64,000 nt of DNA from Lepeophtheirus salmonis. Taxonomy: Eukaryota > Arthropoda > Copepoda > Siphonostomatoida > Caligidae. The notes beneath the pieces were generated by a model. The model did not search any database. It saw only the letters and a list, made by a program, of their open reading frames with translations, and was not told where the DNA came from. The DNA is taken from positions 44,756,492 through 44,820,491 of the forward strand of contig NC_052136.2 of the NCBI RefSeq assembly GCF_016086655.4, written 5' to 3'. Shown piece by piece: positions 48,520 through 59,369 of the stretch. A program made the translations under genes and the position numbers. Each line of letters begins with the position of its first letter. Position 1 is the stretch's first letter.

Positions 48520-48615
48520 GTTGGTGTAGGAGTCGAATAGTTTCAAAAAATCGGAGACAAACAGTTGGAAGTGGAGTCAAATAGTTGATATAAATTGAGT
48601 CGAGTTCGTGTCAAA
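48520..48615 (+). repeat. GAGTCGAATAGTT-type degenerate tandem words
   Basis: TAGGAGTCGAATAGTTTC, GGAGACAAACAGTTGGAAG and TGGAGTCAAATAGTTGATA repeat roughly every 30 bp. Related to the GGAGTCGGA repeat at 25558. Confidence 0.5.
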
Positions 48616-48619
48616 AAAA

Positions 48620-49260
48620 ATAAGTGTTAAATATATAGGAAAGTCAAAGTATCGTCAAACACCCATAATATTTAAGTAATTGGAAGTTATGGAAAAAAAT
48701 TGGTTAAAGGGCAATACTAATACCATCCGATACAAAAAGTATTTTAACCCGCCATATTTTTCCGTTCCCAACAGCTCCCATGTTTTAGGAGTGGGGTACA
48801 GATTCAAAGAATACTTCGTCGTACCTAAAAATAAAATTAGGGTCAGTGGTATTTTGGGGAAAATAACTTTGACCTTTGTCATCACCAAACCTGAATCCAC
48901 TCTATCTTAAAGGGTGGTTCATCTAAACGTTCGCAAAGAGAAAAAAAAAAGTAAATCGCTTACAGGCGATTCCGATTTCTTAACCGATTTCATTAAAATT
49001 TTCAGAAAAATTAACATTAGAATTTATGGATATTAATTTAAATGTACTAAATTGTTTCCTTACTCCTTAAATGAAAAATATGAACATGCACTTTTTTTTT
49101 TACTATGTAGGGGTTATTTTTTTAGAGTGGAACTTGAAACGAAGAAAAAAAATAATTAATACAATCGTTTAAAGAACGTCCCAAGAGTATTTTAAAAGAG
49201 TTTGCATAAAGTGTCCCATGACTTGCCCCAAACATATGAGTATGTACACTGTACAGTGAT
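48620..49260. other. Open frames on both strands without known domain
   Basis: At 48655-48910 both strands stay open for 76-81 codons, which is notable in such AT-rich DNA. Base composition is a little less AT-rich. Neither translation shows a domain I recognize. It may be a decayed element fragment. Confidence 0.35.
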
Positions 49261-49269
49261 GCTATTCAG

Positions 49270-49370
49270 GACTCAACATCGGAGTAATTCTTACCGATTT
49301 TCTGTTTTTATTTCCTTTTCCCCATTCCTCCTCGTCATAACAACTTGTATTTTTAATTTATCTAAATTAA
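49270..49370 (+). repeat. Dispersed short repeat R1, weak copy 4
   Basis: AGGACTCAACATCGGAGTAA, then TTCTTACCGATTTTCTG, then TTCCTCCTCGTCATAACAAC. The start is close to 27575-27600; the tail is diverged. Confidence 0.4.
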
Positions 49371-49379
49371 TACCATAAG

Positions 49380-52010
49380 AACAATAAATATAGTACAATA
49401 TGAAATTACGATTACAGTATCCCACCAAAAAATCTCACTTGTTTTTTTTCTTAATATTATAAATCTCTTGACCCAGTTCATTATCATAAAATACAAAAGT
49501 TTGAAACGAATTAGGGATAGAACAAAGGGGAAATGTGTTTTTTCGCTTTTGCTGTTTTTTGGTCTATCTTTTTTTTTCTTCCTTTCTCAAGAACTTATGC
49601 AAAAAGGGCTTCATGCATTTTTGTATAAGTATGTATTTATACAAATATTAACATCAAGGAATCAAATTACAGTCTTTTCTTAAAGTAATTTTAAAATCTT
49701 TTTATTTTTTAAAATGCAGGGAAGACCTTATTGAGAGCGAAAAGAGAAAATCCTCTTTTTCTTTTTCTTAAAGATGAAAGGAAGAAATTTTTTACTTTTT
49801 TAGCGTTTTTTTTTGTTGTTGTTGAAATAAAACATCCTTAGGAAATAATTTGTTTCTAAGTGATTTTTTTCTTTGATCCAAGAAATGTAGGAATAATTAA
49901 TTTGACAGAAATGAATAAATACAACATTTATTTTAATGTATCATGAAGAAATTCTTTGTTCAAAATTCAATGTGTGTTGAGAGATAAAGTTTTAATGGCT
50001 ACTCAATAAATAAATAAATATATATTGTATACATTGAAATAAAGAGGTCGAGAAGGAGTAAAGGATAATGAGTTATAGCTCATAAATCTGCTTCTAAAAA
50101 CTTTTTTCTCCTTTTTTTAGAAACAAAAAACTTTTTGATATAGAATTATTTTTTAGTCTTTCAAATAATGCAATTAGTATAATAAATCTCCTATGAATTT
50201 ATAGCTAAAAAATTTCTAACATAATAATTAATGGTAGATGAGGGTTAAAAAGAAAATGTTGTTAATCAATAGAAAACAGTGGAGGATCTCAAGATTAATC
50301 AACATCAACTTATGAAGCTGGGGTCAAAATTTTCTTGCCCAAATACTTATTTCAAAAAGGTGCTCGAACTCTTTCATGAATCGATAAAACAAGCATGAGA
50401 AAGTAGAAAAATTATATAATCAGGGGTTGAGCACTTCATCAAATAAAAAAAACTTTATATTTGCAAAAGCAAACTTATAATAAGGGGATCTCAAAATTAA
50501 TTTTGTCCCTTCTCAACTTTCGATCAACAAAAATATCTTAGGGATTAGTATTGAGACTTGGCTTGACAAAAAATATTTTTTAAGTTATGTCTTAACAGGA
50601 TAATTTTTTCTTCTTTTGTAGCACATTTGTAGACCAAAATGTTTCTATATGGCCGATTAAATACGAACTTCTTTGGAAACCCGAATGAGGTCGGTCCAAA
50701 AACATTATATAACTCTCAGAATTAAAGGATTAATATTGTATTTTAGTCAACTGTTATCTGTGTTAAAGCTTTGATTTAATTTATTATACTTTATTTGGCT
50801 TCGATGTAATGACCTTTCAAATAATACCTGCGATTTTTTTCCTACTAATTATGAATAAAAAAAATGGCGAACTCAAGTGAAATTTGTAGCACCTTTCAAG
50901 GGTGAATAAATATAATTTACTTATAGAAATGAAAGGTTATTATTTGAGTAATACAAATGTAATCCAGACTCTTTTATGTTAAAAAAATGGTATTTGCATT
51001 GTTGACACTATTATTCTAAATTGAAAATGAAGTTTTCAAGCTAAATTCTACTTTATGTATAAATGTTAGTTAAAATAATTTGGTCGTCAGCCCACGAAAT
51101 GCAATACACACTTAAAATTTAAAAAATGATTCTAGCTTGCTTTTGTGTTGACAGGCCACATATCTGGATATATTGTGTCAATTTTTGGCATGTCTAATTC
51201 TAACAAACTCCAACTTATTCATCAAAAAACAAAAAAATATTGCAACTATCCCCACAGTTCTTCTAACTCAGCTTTCATTAAGAACAGTGATTTGTCTGGC
51301 GATTTTGGGGAATCTGAGATAGAAGTGACTGGAATAGTTGCAACACTTTTGGTCAAAAGACTCGGAACTTGTTAGCCTTAGACATACCAACATTTGAAAA
51401 TATGAAAGAATAATATTTTACCTCTCTTTACTTACTTTTTTTTCTCTCGAGTTTGAAGCATCATAAATTACAATTAAAGTACACTTAGATAAACACATAT
51501 ATTTTCACTATATAATATATATTCATATAAAGGTATATACCTAAAAAGAAGAACAACAATAAAATGAAAAGAGTTATGAAGTTATTTTTACGATTATTTT
51601 GGTAGAAATTCTATGCTCTGAAAATAAATCAAATATTATGATTTTTTCCCCTATAAACTTATAAGGCCACTTAAATACTCCTTTTGGGAAAAGGGAGAAA
51701 AAACAAGAGCTCAAATAATTATTTTGATTTTGAAACAAATATTATTTATGAGGGGAAAGCGTAAAAAAAAAATGATTGCTTTTTCAATTTATGTATCCTC
51801 ATTAAAATTCTTTATATTTTTGATTGGCTTATACTCGATTAATATAAAGCAGTTATAAATTTGCAGCTATTTGTTACGCAATGAGATACGTTTCATAAGT
51901 ATCATACACCATAAAGGACATCCTTAAGTTATATATAACTAAACAATAAGGCTATATTCAGTATTGTAAATATCATTTGGGGATCCTATGGCCCTCCCCT
52001 TATGCTTATA
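49380..52010. other. Intergenic DNA, no gene seen
   Basis: AT-rich. The frame at 51145-51375 lies after a pyrimidine-rich TTGACAG acceptor-like site, but no domain or partner exon is seen. No repeats recognized. Confidence 0.5.
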
Positions 52011-52015
52011 CCAAC

Positions 52016-52209
52016 TGTGATGACTTGAACTCCGGAAACATCACGGTACCTCATCGTTTAGGACAAATACTGAATATATTTGTTCTGTGATAAGTAAATA
52101 TTAGTTGTTGTTAACACGCTAGAGAGTATATTGTCGATTATTTATAAGACTCGATTGAGTAAAATAAAACCTAACATTTGGTCAGTAAAACGCTAGTTAT
52201 TTTACTACA
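52016..52209 (+). repeat. 5' LTR of the gypsy element
   Basis: TGTGATGACTTGAACTCCGG ... TTTTACTACA, TG...CA ends. Pairs with 54152-54308: shared words include CAAATACTGAA, GTAAATATTAG (versus ATAAATATTAG), TTGTCGATTA/TTGTCAATTA, GACTCGATT/GACTCAATT and CTAGTTA..TTACTACA. It is 194 bp; the 3' partner is about 37 bp shorter through deletions. Confidence 0.85.
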
Positions 52210-52258
52210 ATTTATTTACTCAATATTCCACCATATATTGGAAAAGTATTTAAAGGCT

Positions 52259-53020
52259 GAAAGATTTGATCCTAACCCCATCGAACCTTTAGCTACTTAA
52301 AAGCGGATCCATTGACGTAACTCATTTGCAAGTTTTCTCTAGAAAGTTGTTACTAAAGAGTCTGATCCAGGATATAAACTACTATTTCTCAGCCTACAAC
52401 TCATAATATCTATGAATATTTTTCATACTTTAATACTTTTAAAGAGGACATATAAAATCTTAATTCCATATTCATTTGGAATAAAAATTAAATCTTTGAA
52501 CATCATCAATTATCCTCAAGAAAACAGTTTGTTGGTGAATCTATGGAACAGTTTTTCCAAGCCTTGAAATTACTGCGAAAAGAATGTGAATTCATAGCCT
52601 CTACTTCAGAGGAGTTTAGGGAAAATTACGTGAGAGACTCTTTATAAATGGGCTGAATTCTTTGCAAATCTACTTACAGTTACTAAAAAGTTCATCGCTC
52701 AGTCTGAGGTCTGCTTATGAACAAGTATTGTCACTTGATATGCCCCAGAAACAATCTGAAACTTACTTCCGGCCTCGCCCTCAAGCTACTATTGTTAACT
52801 CGGTTGCACTTATTGCAACTTCCGATGCTAACAATATGTTTGATAAATCTTTTAGGTTTAAAAATCGACTTATTGCAAAGCTACAAATCCTTCTGGCTTG
52901 ATCTTTGACTATTTTTGTCATCCTAGGGATGGTTGTCGCGCTACGATCCTTGAATGTAGAAACTGTTCAAAGAAAGGAAATTTCCCTAAATTAAACAAAT
53001 CTTCTCCAAAGGCCACTAGT
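52259..53020 (+). pseudogene. Gypsy gag remnant with zinc-knuckle region
   Basis: Gag would package element RNA in virus-like particles. Readable pieces in shifting frames: ERFDPNPIEP near the start, then ESMEQFFQALKLLRKECEFI and STSEEFRENYVRDSL (52540-52645), INGLNSLQIYLQLLKSS, SLRSAYEQVLSLDMPQKQSE (52650-52755), and the nucleocapsid part FCHPRDGCRA...ECRNCSKKGNFPKLNKSS (52905-53010). The last matches CFFCG..RHPR..CPA...C..CGKKGHFAxVC with some Cys and His lost. At least two frameshifts and stops occur (52646, 52901). No clear start codon lies near 52259, so the N-terminus is uncertain. Confidence 0.8.
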
Positions 53021-53104
53021 ATTTCATCGGTCGTAGTTTTTGCCTCTACCTCCAATACTCTTATATGTCTAAAGTCTGCTGTATAGAATATATCTGTAAA
53101 TAAC

Positions 53105-53480
53105 GTATCTATGTCGACATTGATTGATACCCCTAACTAAGAAAGTTTTGTTGACGGAAGACTAGTACTATCAAAAGGATTGCTCATAATCCAACTGGAA
53201 GCCTAAGTAATGATGTCACATACTAACTTAACATCGAGAATATAAGGAAAGTGTATTATGAAGATATCCTTAAAAAACCACTAATAGTAATATCGCTCTG
53301 TGGGTGATGGAGGATTTCTACTTTGATTATATTCTAAGGCATAACTTTTTAGGAATACATTCCCCGGTTAATTTCTCTTTTGGTAGGTACAAACTTCCTT
53401 TGACAATCTATGCCAAGACATCAGCTCTAACTATCCCCATCTCTTCGTTATTCTCTAATAAACGACCGAATGTATACGCA
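53105..53480 (+). pseudogene. Gypsy aspartic protease remnant
   Basis: STLIDTPN-stop-ESFVDGRLV (about 53113-53165) corresponds to the retroviral-type protease active-site block (ALIDTGSSxSFV), with the Gly of DTG changed to Pro. Further on, YILRHNFLGIHSPVNFSFG and PLTI match the flap-to-end region (VILGxDFLxxHxxVxFxFGG..PxLTI), and SSLFSNKRPN matches the linker into reverse transcriptase. Several frame changes and stops intervene. Transcription through RT is impossible because the next recognizable text is the integrase end. Confidence 0.65.
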
Positions 53481-53789
53481 TAACATTTAAATCAAGGCAA
53501 TAATAAAAAAAGGATTACAAGTGTGTTTACGAAAAGTTGAATCGACTGATCCTAAAGAGTATTGTAGGCACACTCAAATACTAGTTATTATAAATGCAAT
53601 GAATATGTGACGACTCCTGATTGATAATTTCAAATAATCAAGAGATTCACACTATAAGATGCCTATCCATTACTTAATATCGAATATATCATCTGTATGT
53701 TTGCTCAAAGCATGTACTCATTGCAATAGACTTAAAGAGCCTATATTATCATATTACCTTACTGGATAACGGAAGAAGAATATGGTGTT

Positions 53790-54129
53790 TGAGGGTGAAA
53801 AAAAAATTGTATCAATTTCGAACAAGGTAGAAATTGATATCTGCAAACTACGAGTAAGCTCAGGTCCGTCTACCGAACGGTGTAGATACTAATGTTTCAC
53901 TCATAATCTAGCCTCAAGAAGTTTTGGGGATGTTAAAAAGACAACAGATAATTCTATTGGAGAAAGTTTAGTACCTCTGCAAAGCAAAATAGACAAACAC
54001 TTATGCCAGGAATCAAAAGTGGAAGCTTCTTCCGAATATCCTACTATGAGCCAAATCCCAAATACTTATCTTTCCCAAAGATCGTCTAGAAAATCTTCAA
54101 ATACTACCTATCCAACTGAGTATGTATAA
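53790..54129 (+). pseudogene. Gypsy integrase C-terminal tail
   Basis: IVSISNKVEIDICKLRVSSG followed by PSTER resembles the last part of gypsy integrase (...VSIDRLxxSSGP). A Ser/Lys/Thr-rich tail, SRKSSNTTYPTEYV, ends at a stop at 54127-54129, just before the purine-rich GGTGGAGA and the 3' LTR. About 300 bp between this and the protease have no recognizable RT text, so most of pol was deleted. Confidence 0.6.
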
Positions 54130-54151
54130 ATTTGTTTTAAACGGTGGAGAA

Positions 54152-54308
54152 TGTGATGAATTGAGTCCGGAACCATCACACAACCTCAGCGTAAAGAGCA
54201 AATACTGAACGTATTTCTTCTATAATAAATAAATATTAGATGTTGTAACTATTGTCAATTACATACTGGACTCAATTTAGTAATTAAACTTCTAGTTACA
54301 TTACTACA
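54152..54308 (+). repeat. 3' LTR of the gypsy element
   Basis: TGTGATGAATTGAGTCCGGA ... GTTACATTACTACA; the partner of 52016-52209. Preceded by the polypurine-like GGTGGAGA at 54143-54150. Confidence 0.85.
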
Positions 54309-54309
54309 A

Positions 54310-54980
54310 CCATCAACAGAAATATATTCATTATTTATGGTTTAGTCTACATTCTAAAATTATTGTGGTTAATAAGCTTATATTTTTAAATGTGTTCCAT
54401 ACCTCTGACTACTGACGGCAGTAATAATAATATAACGTTAAATTAATTTTATTACGTAAAATAATTTAGGGCTAGTCACACTGAAAGATATGTTAAATGA
54501 TGTAGGTTCATCCACAATCGGTGTTGCTGAAGAATCAACACTGACAATACTCATTCAATCCAAAAAAGGACCACTTATAGACACCCATATAAAGTTGCCT
54601 CATCAATTATCTAGGACATTCCTTTTTGGCAAGAGCACATTGACAAAATTAAGGCGTATTTGGAAACCAATCTTCACACCAAAGTAGATGTAATTAAAAT
54701 ATTGTATTTCGTTTTGAGTCTATTTTTTTAAACAGATTTTTCAAATAAAAGAAAGTAATAAAAAAATATTCCATAATTCATGATACTGCAGCTCCCGGAT
54801 ATAATAAAAAAGTTTGTCACAGTGTGGAATTCAAATTTGATAGGGAGCCATCAAACCACAAACTTTTATATAATTAGGGGAGATGTAGCAATATTGAGCG
54901 AATGACCTTAAAAGCTATCAGTAAAATACAATGTTGGATATTTAGTCGACAGGACAATCTTCTTTTATCCTAATATGTAC
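54310..54980. other. Intergenic DNA with a loose hairpin
   Basis: No gene; the 65-residue frame at 54490-54687 has no known domain. At 54810-54875, AAAAAGTTTGT and ACAAACTTTTA face each other across about 40 bp, with CACAGTG and CCATCAAACCAC inside: a possible short foldback. Confidence 0.45.
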
Positions 54981-54989
54981 GTTAAACTC

Positions 54990-56370
54990 TAAACAAGTTT
55001 ATATGAATTAAAGTGATCGAGAGGATAGAAGAAAACAAGTAGGGTAGCCTATGTTTCTTCTCTGTTTTAATCAAAGAAAAAGGGCCTGTAATAACTATCA
55101 AAAGTGTCACGTTTTATGATTTATGTTTATATTATTTGATAAACTATAGGATGTATTTTATCCCGAATTGTCTAGTTATTATTGTATGGAACTGTTCATT
55201 TTTACTCTTCCTTGAATAAATGAAGATATTTCATAAAATAAAAACTTAAAAAAATTTAAATTTGAACTTTTATACAAAACTTAAAGAATAAATAAATAAA
55301 AATATCGCAGCTAACCAATCAACTTGAAAGCAAAAAAGTTATCATTACAACACTGATCCTTCCTAGTATTTTGACTATTCATCTTTAAATATAGATTTGG
55401 TTACGGAAATGGCTGTATGTATATGTTTAGATTCAAAATATATCAAAAATCAGATGAATTTCTCTCTGTTCATTTGATATTTGTTTGAATAATGAACACC
55501 AAATCTCTATTAATGAAAGGTATGTACATAAATTATTTACTGAATTCAAAGGTCGAACAATCTTGGGATAAGGATTTGTAATTTGAAGCATCTTTTTTTT
55601 CTTTAAATACATTAATATCTCTACAATTAATTTGAAGCCTTGAAAACTCAAGATTATATAGGCAAAACGATGAATATTATGTTCCTTGTCAAACATTAAA
55701 CATATATTTAACTGAAATTAACAGGACAAATGTATTAATCACCATTTATATAGTCACAAAACTGCTTGGAGTGTTTTTGTAACTACAGATGAAGTACAAA
55801 CTTAACATAAATTCAAAATAAATTCAAAGTAAATCCTTATTTAGAAAATTTGGTTCCAAATTTGTTTGAATGAAAGATTATAAGTACACATTAAATATTT
55901 ACTTGTTTCTTGTCTGGTTGATTGATGGATGGTTAATTGGTGTTGTAAATGTAAGCATAAATGTATAACTAATTATCTAAGCGTTCTTAGAAGAGGGGAA
56001 TACTTTACCAATCACCTTTTTCGATAAAGTTGCTCATCAGAGATAAAATCTCTTTCCTACGTGTTGAGTTGGGAGAGAGGAACGAATGGGTAAATATTTT
56101 TACAAGATTATAACTTCATTTCTAATTTAGCTGAAAGGCAACAAACTTAGTTGGAAGTTAAATAATTAAATATCTGACACTTATTTATCAATAAAAATAT
56201 TTATAACGATTTTGCGGGGGAAAAATGGATTTATAAAAAAAGGATTAGGCATTGAAATATTAAAATTGCAAAGTTTATAAAATTTGACTATATAAAAATC
56301 TTCAATATAATATAAATAATGTTGGTTTTTTTCCCTTATTTAGTTTACAAAATTATGAGATACATTCCTA
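54990..56370 (-). repeat. Long unclassified repeat, inverted copy L1B
   Basis: Reverse complement of 45490-46845 along its whole length, with many substitutions and small indels. It lies about 8.1 kb from the plus copy, forming a large inverted pair around the gypsy element. The 87-residue minus frame at 55433-55696 lies inside but has no matching open frame in the other copy, arguing against a gene. Confidence 0.87.
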
Positions 56371-56379
56371 AAAGTTATC

Positions 56380-56785
56380 CTAATTTGAGAATATGTAATG
56401 TTATTTTATTCTTATATCAACAATTAATAACTTTAAATTTATTTTCCAATAGAATTGAATTTAAATTATTTATAAATGTACCAGAGTTTTCATTTGTTTA
56501 TATATGTCTTATGTTTAAAGTTTCAAATATTTCACCAAAGTTTTATTTTTGCATTTGAAATAACTTTTACAGACGTATAAAACAATATGTTTACAATTGA
56601 ATTTAGATAATTAATATTTTCACATAAATTATAATAAAGGAGCTACATGGGATATGCTATATATTTTTTTGATGAAATATACTAAAATTTTTGTTTTTCA
56701 ATCGACACTAGTAAAACTTTTTATAGTTACTTACATAAGTTTATCATAAAATTTGAAGAAAACAGACTTGACGCAACCAACACAA
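56380..56785. other. Intergenic DNA, no gene seen
   Basis: AT-rich; the 79-residue frame at 56319-56558 is low-complexity. Confidence 0.55.
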
Positions 56786-56787
56786 TA

Positions 56788-56816
56788 AATGTGTGCGCGT
56801 CAAAAACTGAACACTC
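56788..56816 (+). repeat. Left terminal inverted repeat of mariner
   Basis: AATGTGTGCGCGTCAAAAAC, then TGAACACTC. Pairs with the reverse complement of 57770-57798. Confidence 0.85.
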
Positions 56817-56911
56817 TGAAATTTTAAAAATAGTTAAATAATTCTGTAATTTTTAAAGCAGTCGACGAATTAATTTATTTAACATGAAAGATGTGAGTCT
56901 TAGACACATGT

Positions 56912-57630
56912 CTATTCAATATGGCCGCCCATGTTCTCCACTACCAACTCCAGCCTGGACCAGAACTTGCTGCATGACTTGGCAATGAAGCTCTGGTCGA
57001 GGTTGGCTCAGGCATTCTTGAGGGCAGACTTCAGCTGGTCCTTGGACTTGTATTGGACTTCCGACAGCATCCCCTGCAAACGCCCAAACACTGCAAAGTC
57101 AAGCGGCGAACAATCAGGCGAGTGAGGCCTTTTCCTTAAGCTTGTTGAGAAGAATCTTCGACCTGTCAAGAAGTTTTTCCTTGTCTACAGGCTTGAGGAC
57201 TTGACGAGGGGTTCTCTTGTAGACTTTAAGGCCAAACTCTTTCTGAACTAGCCGGTCCATGGTCCTTCTGCTGATATTTACGTTTCAAACTTTATAAAGA
57301 GTTTACATTCAAGGAAAGGATTGATATAGTCATTCTTTTGTTGTTGTTTTGACATAGATACACGTGGAGACGATCGTGAACTACGTTGAACGCCCTGGAG
57401 AGGCCGCTGACGGTGGCCTTGCCTCTCTTGTCCTCGACATACTTTTTCACGGCAGCAACCATTTCGTCCGACCTTCGAAGCCTTTACTTAGTTCTTGTGG
57501 TCGCCTCAGGAGTCCCTTTGGCTACCACGCTGTAAACGGTGGCGCGGCTGCAGTTCAGAACCTTGGCAATTTCAGTGGGATTTTTTCCCCGCGCAGAAAG
57601 TTCCGAAATTGCGACTCGACGTCTCTCCAT
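56912..57630 (-). pseudogene. Mariner transposase with central deletion
   Basis: Encoded on the minus strand. The start ATG (57628-57630) opens MERRRVAISELSARGKNPTE, then IAKVLNCSRATVYSVVAKG, a clean helix-turn-helix. A stop follows at about 57490. Then RRSDEMVAAVKKYVEDKRGK and ATVSGLSRAFNV give the second helix-turn-helix. A broken stretch (57360-57270) leads to RRTMDRLVQKEFGLKVYKRT and PRQVLKPVDKEKLLDRSKIL. Right after LNKLKEK the text jumps to SPDCSPLDFAVFGRLQGMLS, so the two first catalytic residues and everything between are deleted, and only the third remains. It ends KSCSKFWSRLELVVENMGGH, IE and a stop at 56912-56914. One more stop interrupts the last part. The copy is inactive but could be mobilized in trans if its ends were still recognized. 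Confidence 0.9.
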
Positions 57631-57769
57631 ATTATCGGCTGTTGTTTCACTGTTGTTATTTAGGTTTTGCTGGAATTTTGTGTATAACTAGTCAAGACCC
57701 TTGCCTCGAAGTATATGCCAGTTTCAACTCAATAAAATCACGAATATGTGCATGACGTAAAATCTAAAG

Positions 57770-57798
57770 GAGTGCTCAGTTTTAGACCCACACACCTG
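57770..57798 (-). repeat. Right terminal inverted repeat of mariner
   Basis: The minus strand reads CAGGTGTGTGGGTCTAAAAC, then TGAGCACTC. See the left repeat. Confidence 0.85.
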
Positions 57799-57804
57799 TA
57801 AAAC

Positions 57805-59230
57805 AAAGATGTTGACAGAATTACTATCATTTAATTGATTTTGTTTCCATTGGAGACCTCTTAAGAAAGAATAATATCACAAAAACTTGAAATCCCCAAT
57901 CTTTCACTTAAAATATAAACATTAAAATTTAAAACTCAGAATATTTAAAAAAATATAGAGATTAATATCATATTATTATTATAATCATAAACCTACACTA
58001 TTTTTCCAATTACATGCCTACGGTTTTTTTTTATTTTAATACAATACATATTTCCAATGGAGCAAGTTTTTGCTGTTCTACACCATGCATAAGGATCAAA
58101 CAAAGTTTATGAATTTTATACTAAGACAAACTATTTGATACTAAATATAAGACAAACAATTTGAACGTATTTGAAGTTTTTTTCAATTTGCTTATACATA
58201 TTTTATTAATTTTTAAATATTTTTTTATCATTAGAAATCATGGTCGGTAACTTAAAACATGAATCAACTTCATTGGTCTGTGAAGCGATTATAATACTCG
58301 GCTCCCTTTTCATGGAAGGGAAATACTGATAACTGATAAATTAAACACAATAATGAGTATTTACTGACGGTTATTTGTCAGAAATCACTTGAGAGCCTCA
58401 TTTCTTGATCTGATTACTTATCTACCGGTTTTTCTTTTCTTTCCCTACTTCAGTGCCATTATCCTTATTTTAAATAAACATTTAATATTTCAAATTGTTG
58501 CATTAATTTATGCATGTTTTTTATTTGTATAATTATTATTTGGACGTGGTCTGTTTTCTATTTTGGATTAAATGTTTTTAAGATTTTTGACTATTGTAAT
58601 ATTTATAAATAAAAATATTCAAACGAAAAAAATGTATTTTTTAAAATATTAGGGAATTGGCATCAAGAATTTTTACAAGAATCACATCGGACTTGGCATT
58701 GTAATTATTTTGGAGTTGTCCCATAACTATAAAAAATTAATTGACCGAACTGATGTTTTTCTTGATTTGGATCAAGTTTCAAGAATAATAAATACCAAAT
58801 TTGTTTTTGGACTTTGTTTAGAAAGGCAGTTTTTAATTTATTTATACACCAAAGGTTTCATTTTGAAGCGTAAATATGTAATTGTTAACTAAATTGTCAA
58901 ATTAGTATTTTTTTCTAAATGTTCTAGTTCAGAAGTAATATTGATTAAATTTTTATATTTATATTCAGACTTTTGCTTTAAACAAATATATTTTTAAAGA
59001 GAATGTTGCAATTTTCATGTGAAAGTAAAAAAAAAGGAAACAAACTTGATTGGTATTTTTAAACAATTAAAACCAAATAGTTAATATGGTATTCTTAATG
59101 AAATAATAACGCCACAATAACATTTTGTAGCGTATATTAAACATTGTGTTATTTTTATATTTATCTATCAAGAGCGACACAATAATACTTTTTTTTAAAC
59201 CATAAAATTTTGGTCTATGAACGAAATGAA
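57805..59230. other. Intergenic DNA, no gene seen
   Basis: AT-rich; the 60-residue frame at 58710-58892 has no domain. Confidence 0.55.
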
Positions 59231-59369
59231 CGAGAGAGAGACTAATAAAAGAAATTCATCGTATATTGTCTTTCTAAAGATTCCGAGATTAAAAAAATTA
59301 TGTTTGACAAATTTCAAATTCAGACAAATGATGGTCAACTTGCTTCGAGAATATGAAACAATATATCTA

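Larger units (their letters stand above)
52016..54308 (+). mobile_element. Ty3/gypsy LTR retrotransposon, internally deleted
   Basis: Two related LTRs (52016-52209 and 54152-54308) enclose gag, a protease remnant and the last residues of the integrase. Reverse transcriptase, RNase H and the integrase core are missing, so the element is 2.3 kb instead of the 5-kb range usual for gypsy. No clear target-site duplication was found (CCAAC before, ACCAT after). LTRs have diverged with several indels, so the insertion is old. Confidence 0.88.
56788..57798 (-). mobile_element. Mariner transposon with both terminal repeats, internally deleted
   Basis: Terminal inverted repeats of about 29 bp (56788-56816 and 57770-57798) match at 23 of 29 positions; the inner core is AAAACTGANCACTC. 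TA dinucleotides flank both ends (56786-56787 and 57799-57800), the expected target duplication of Tc1/mariner elements. The 1011-bp length is about 300 bp short of a typical mariner, in line with loss of the central transposase core. Confidence 0.88.

Noticed and set aside
48308..48520. Possible exon next to CAGGTGAGT
   Set aside because: The donor-like string lies at the start of the frame, not at its end, and no domain is visible.
51145..51375. Possible terminal exon after an acceptor-like TTGACAG
   Set aside because: No recognizable domain and no partner exon; acceptor-like strings are frequent in T-rich DNA.
57364..57755. Plus-strand open frames of 86-99 residues
   Set aside because: Antisense to the minus-strand mariner transposase.
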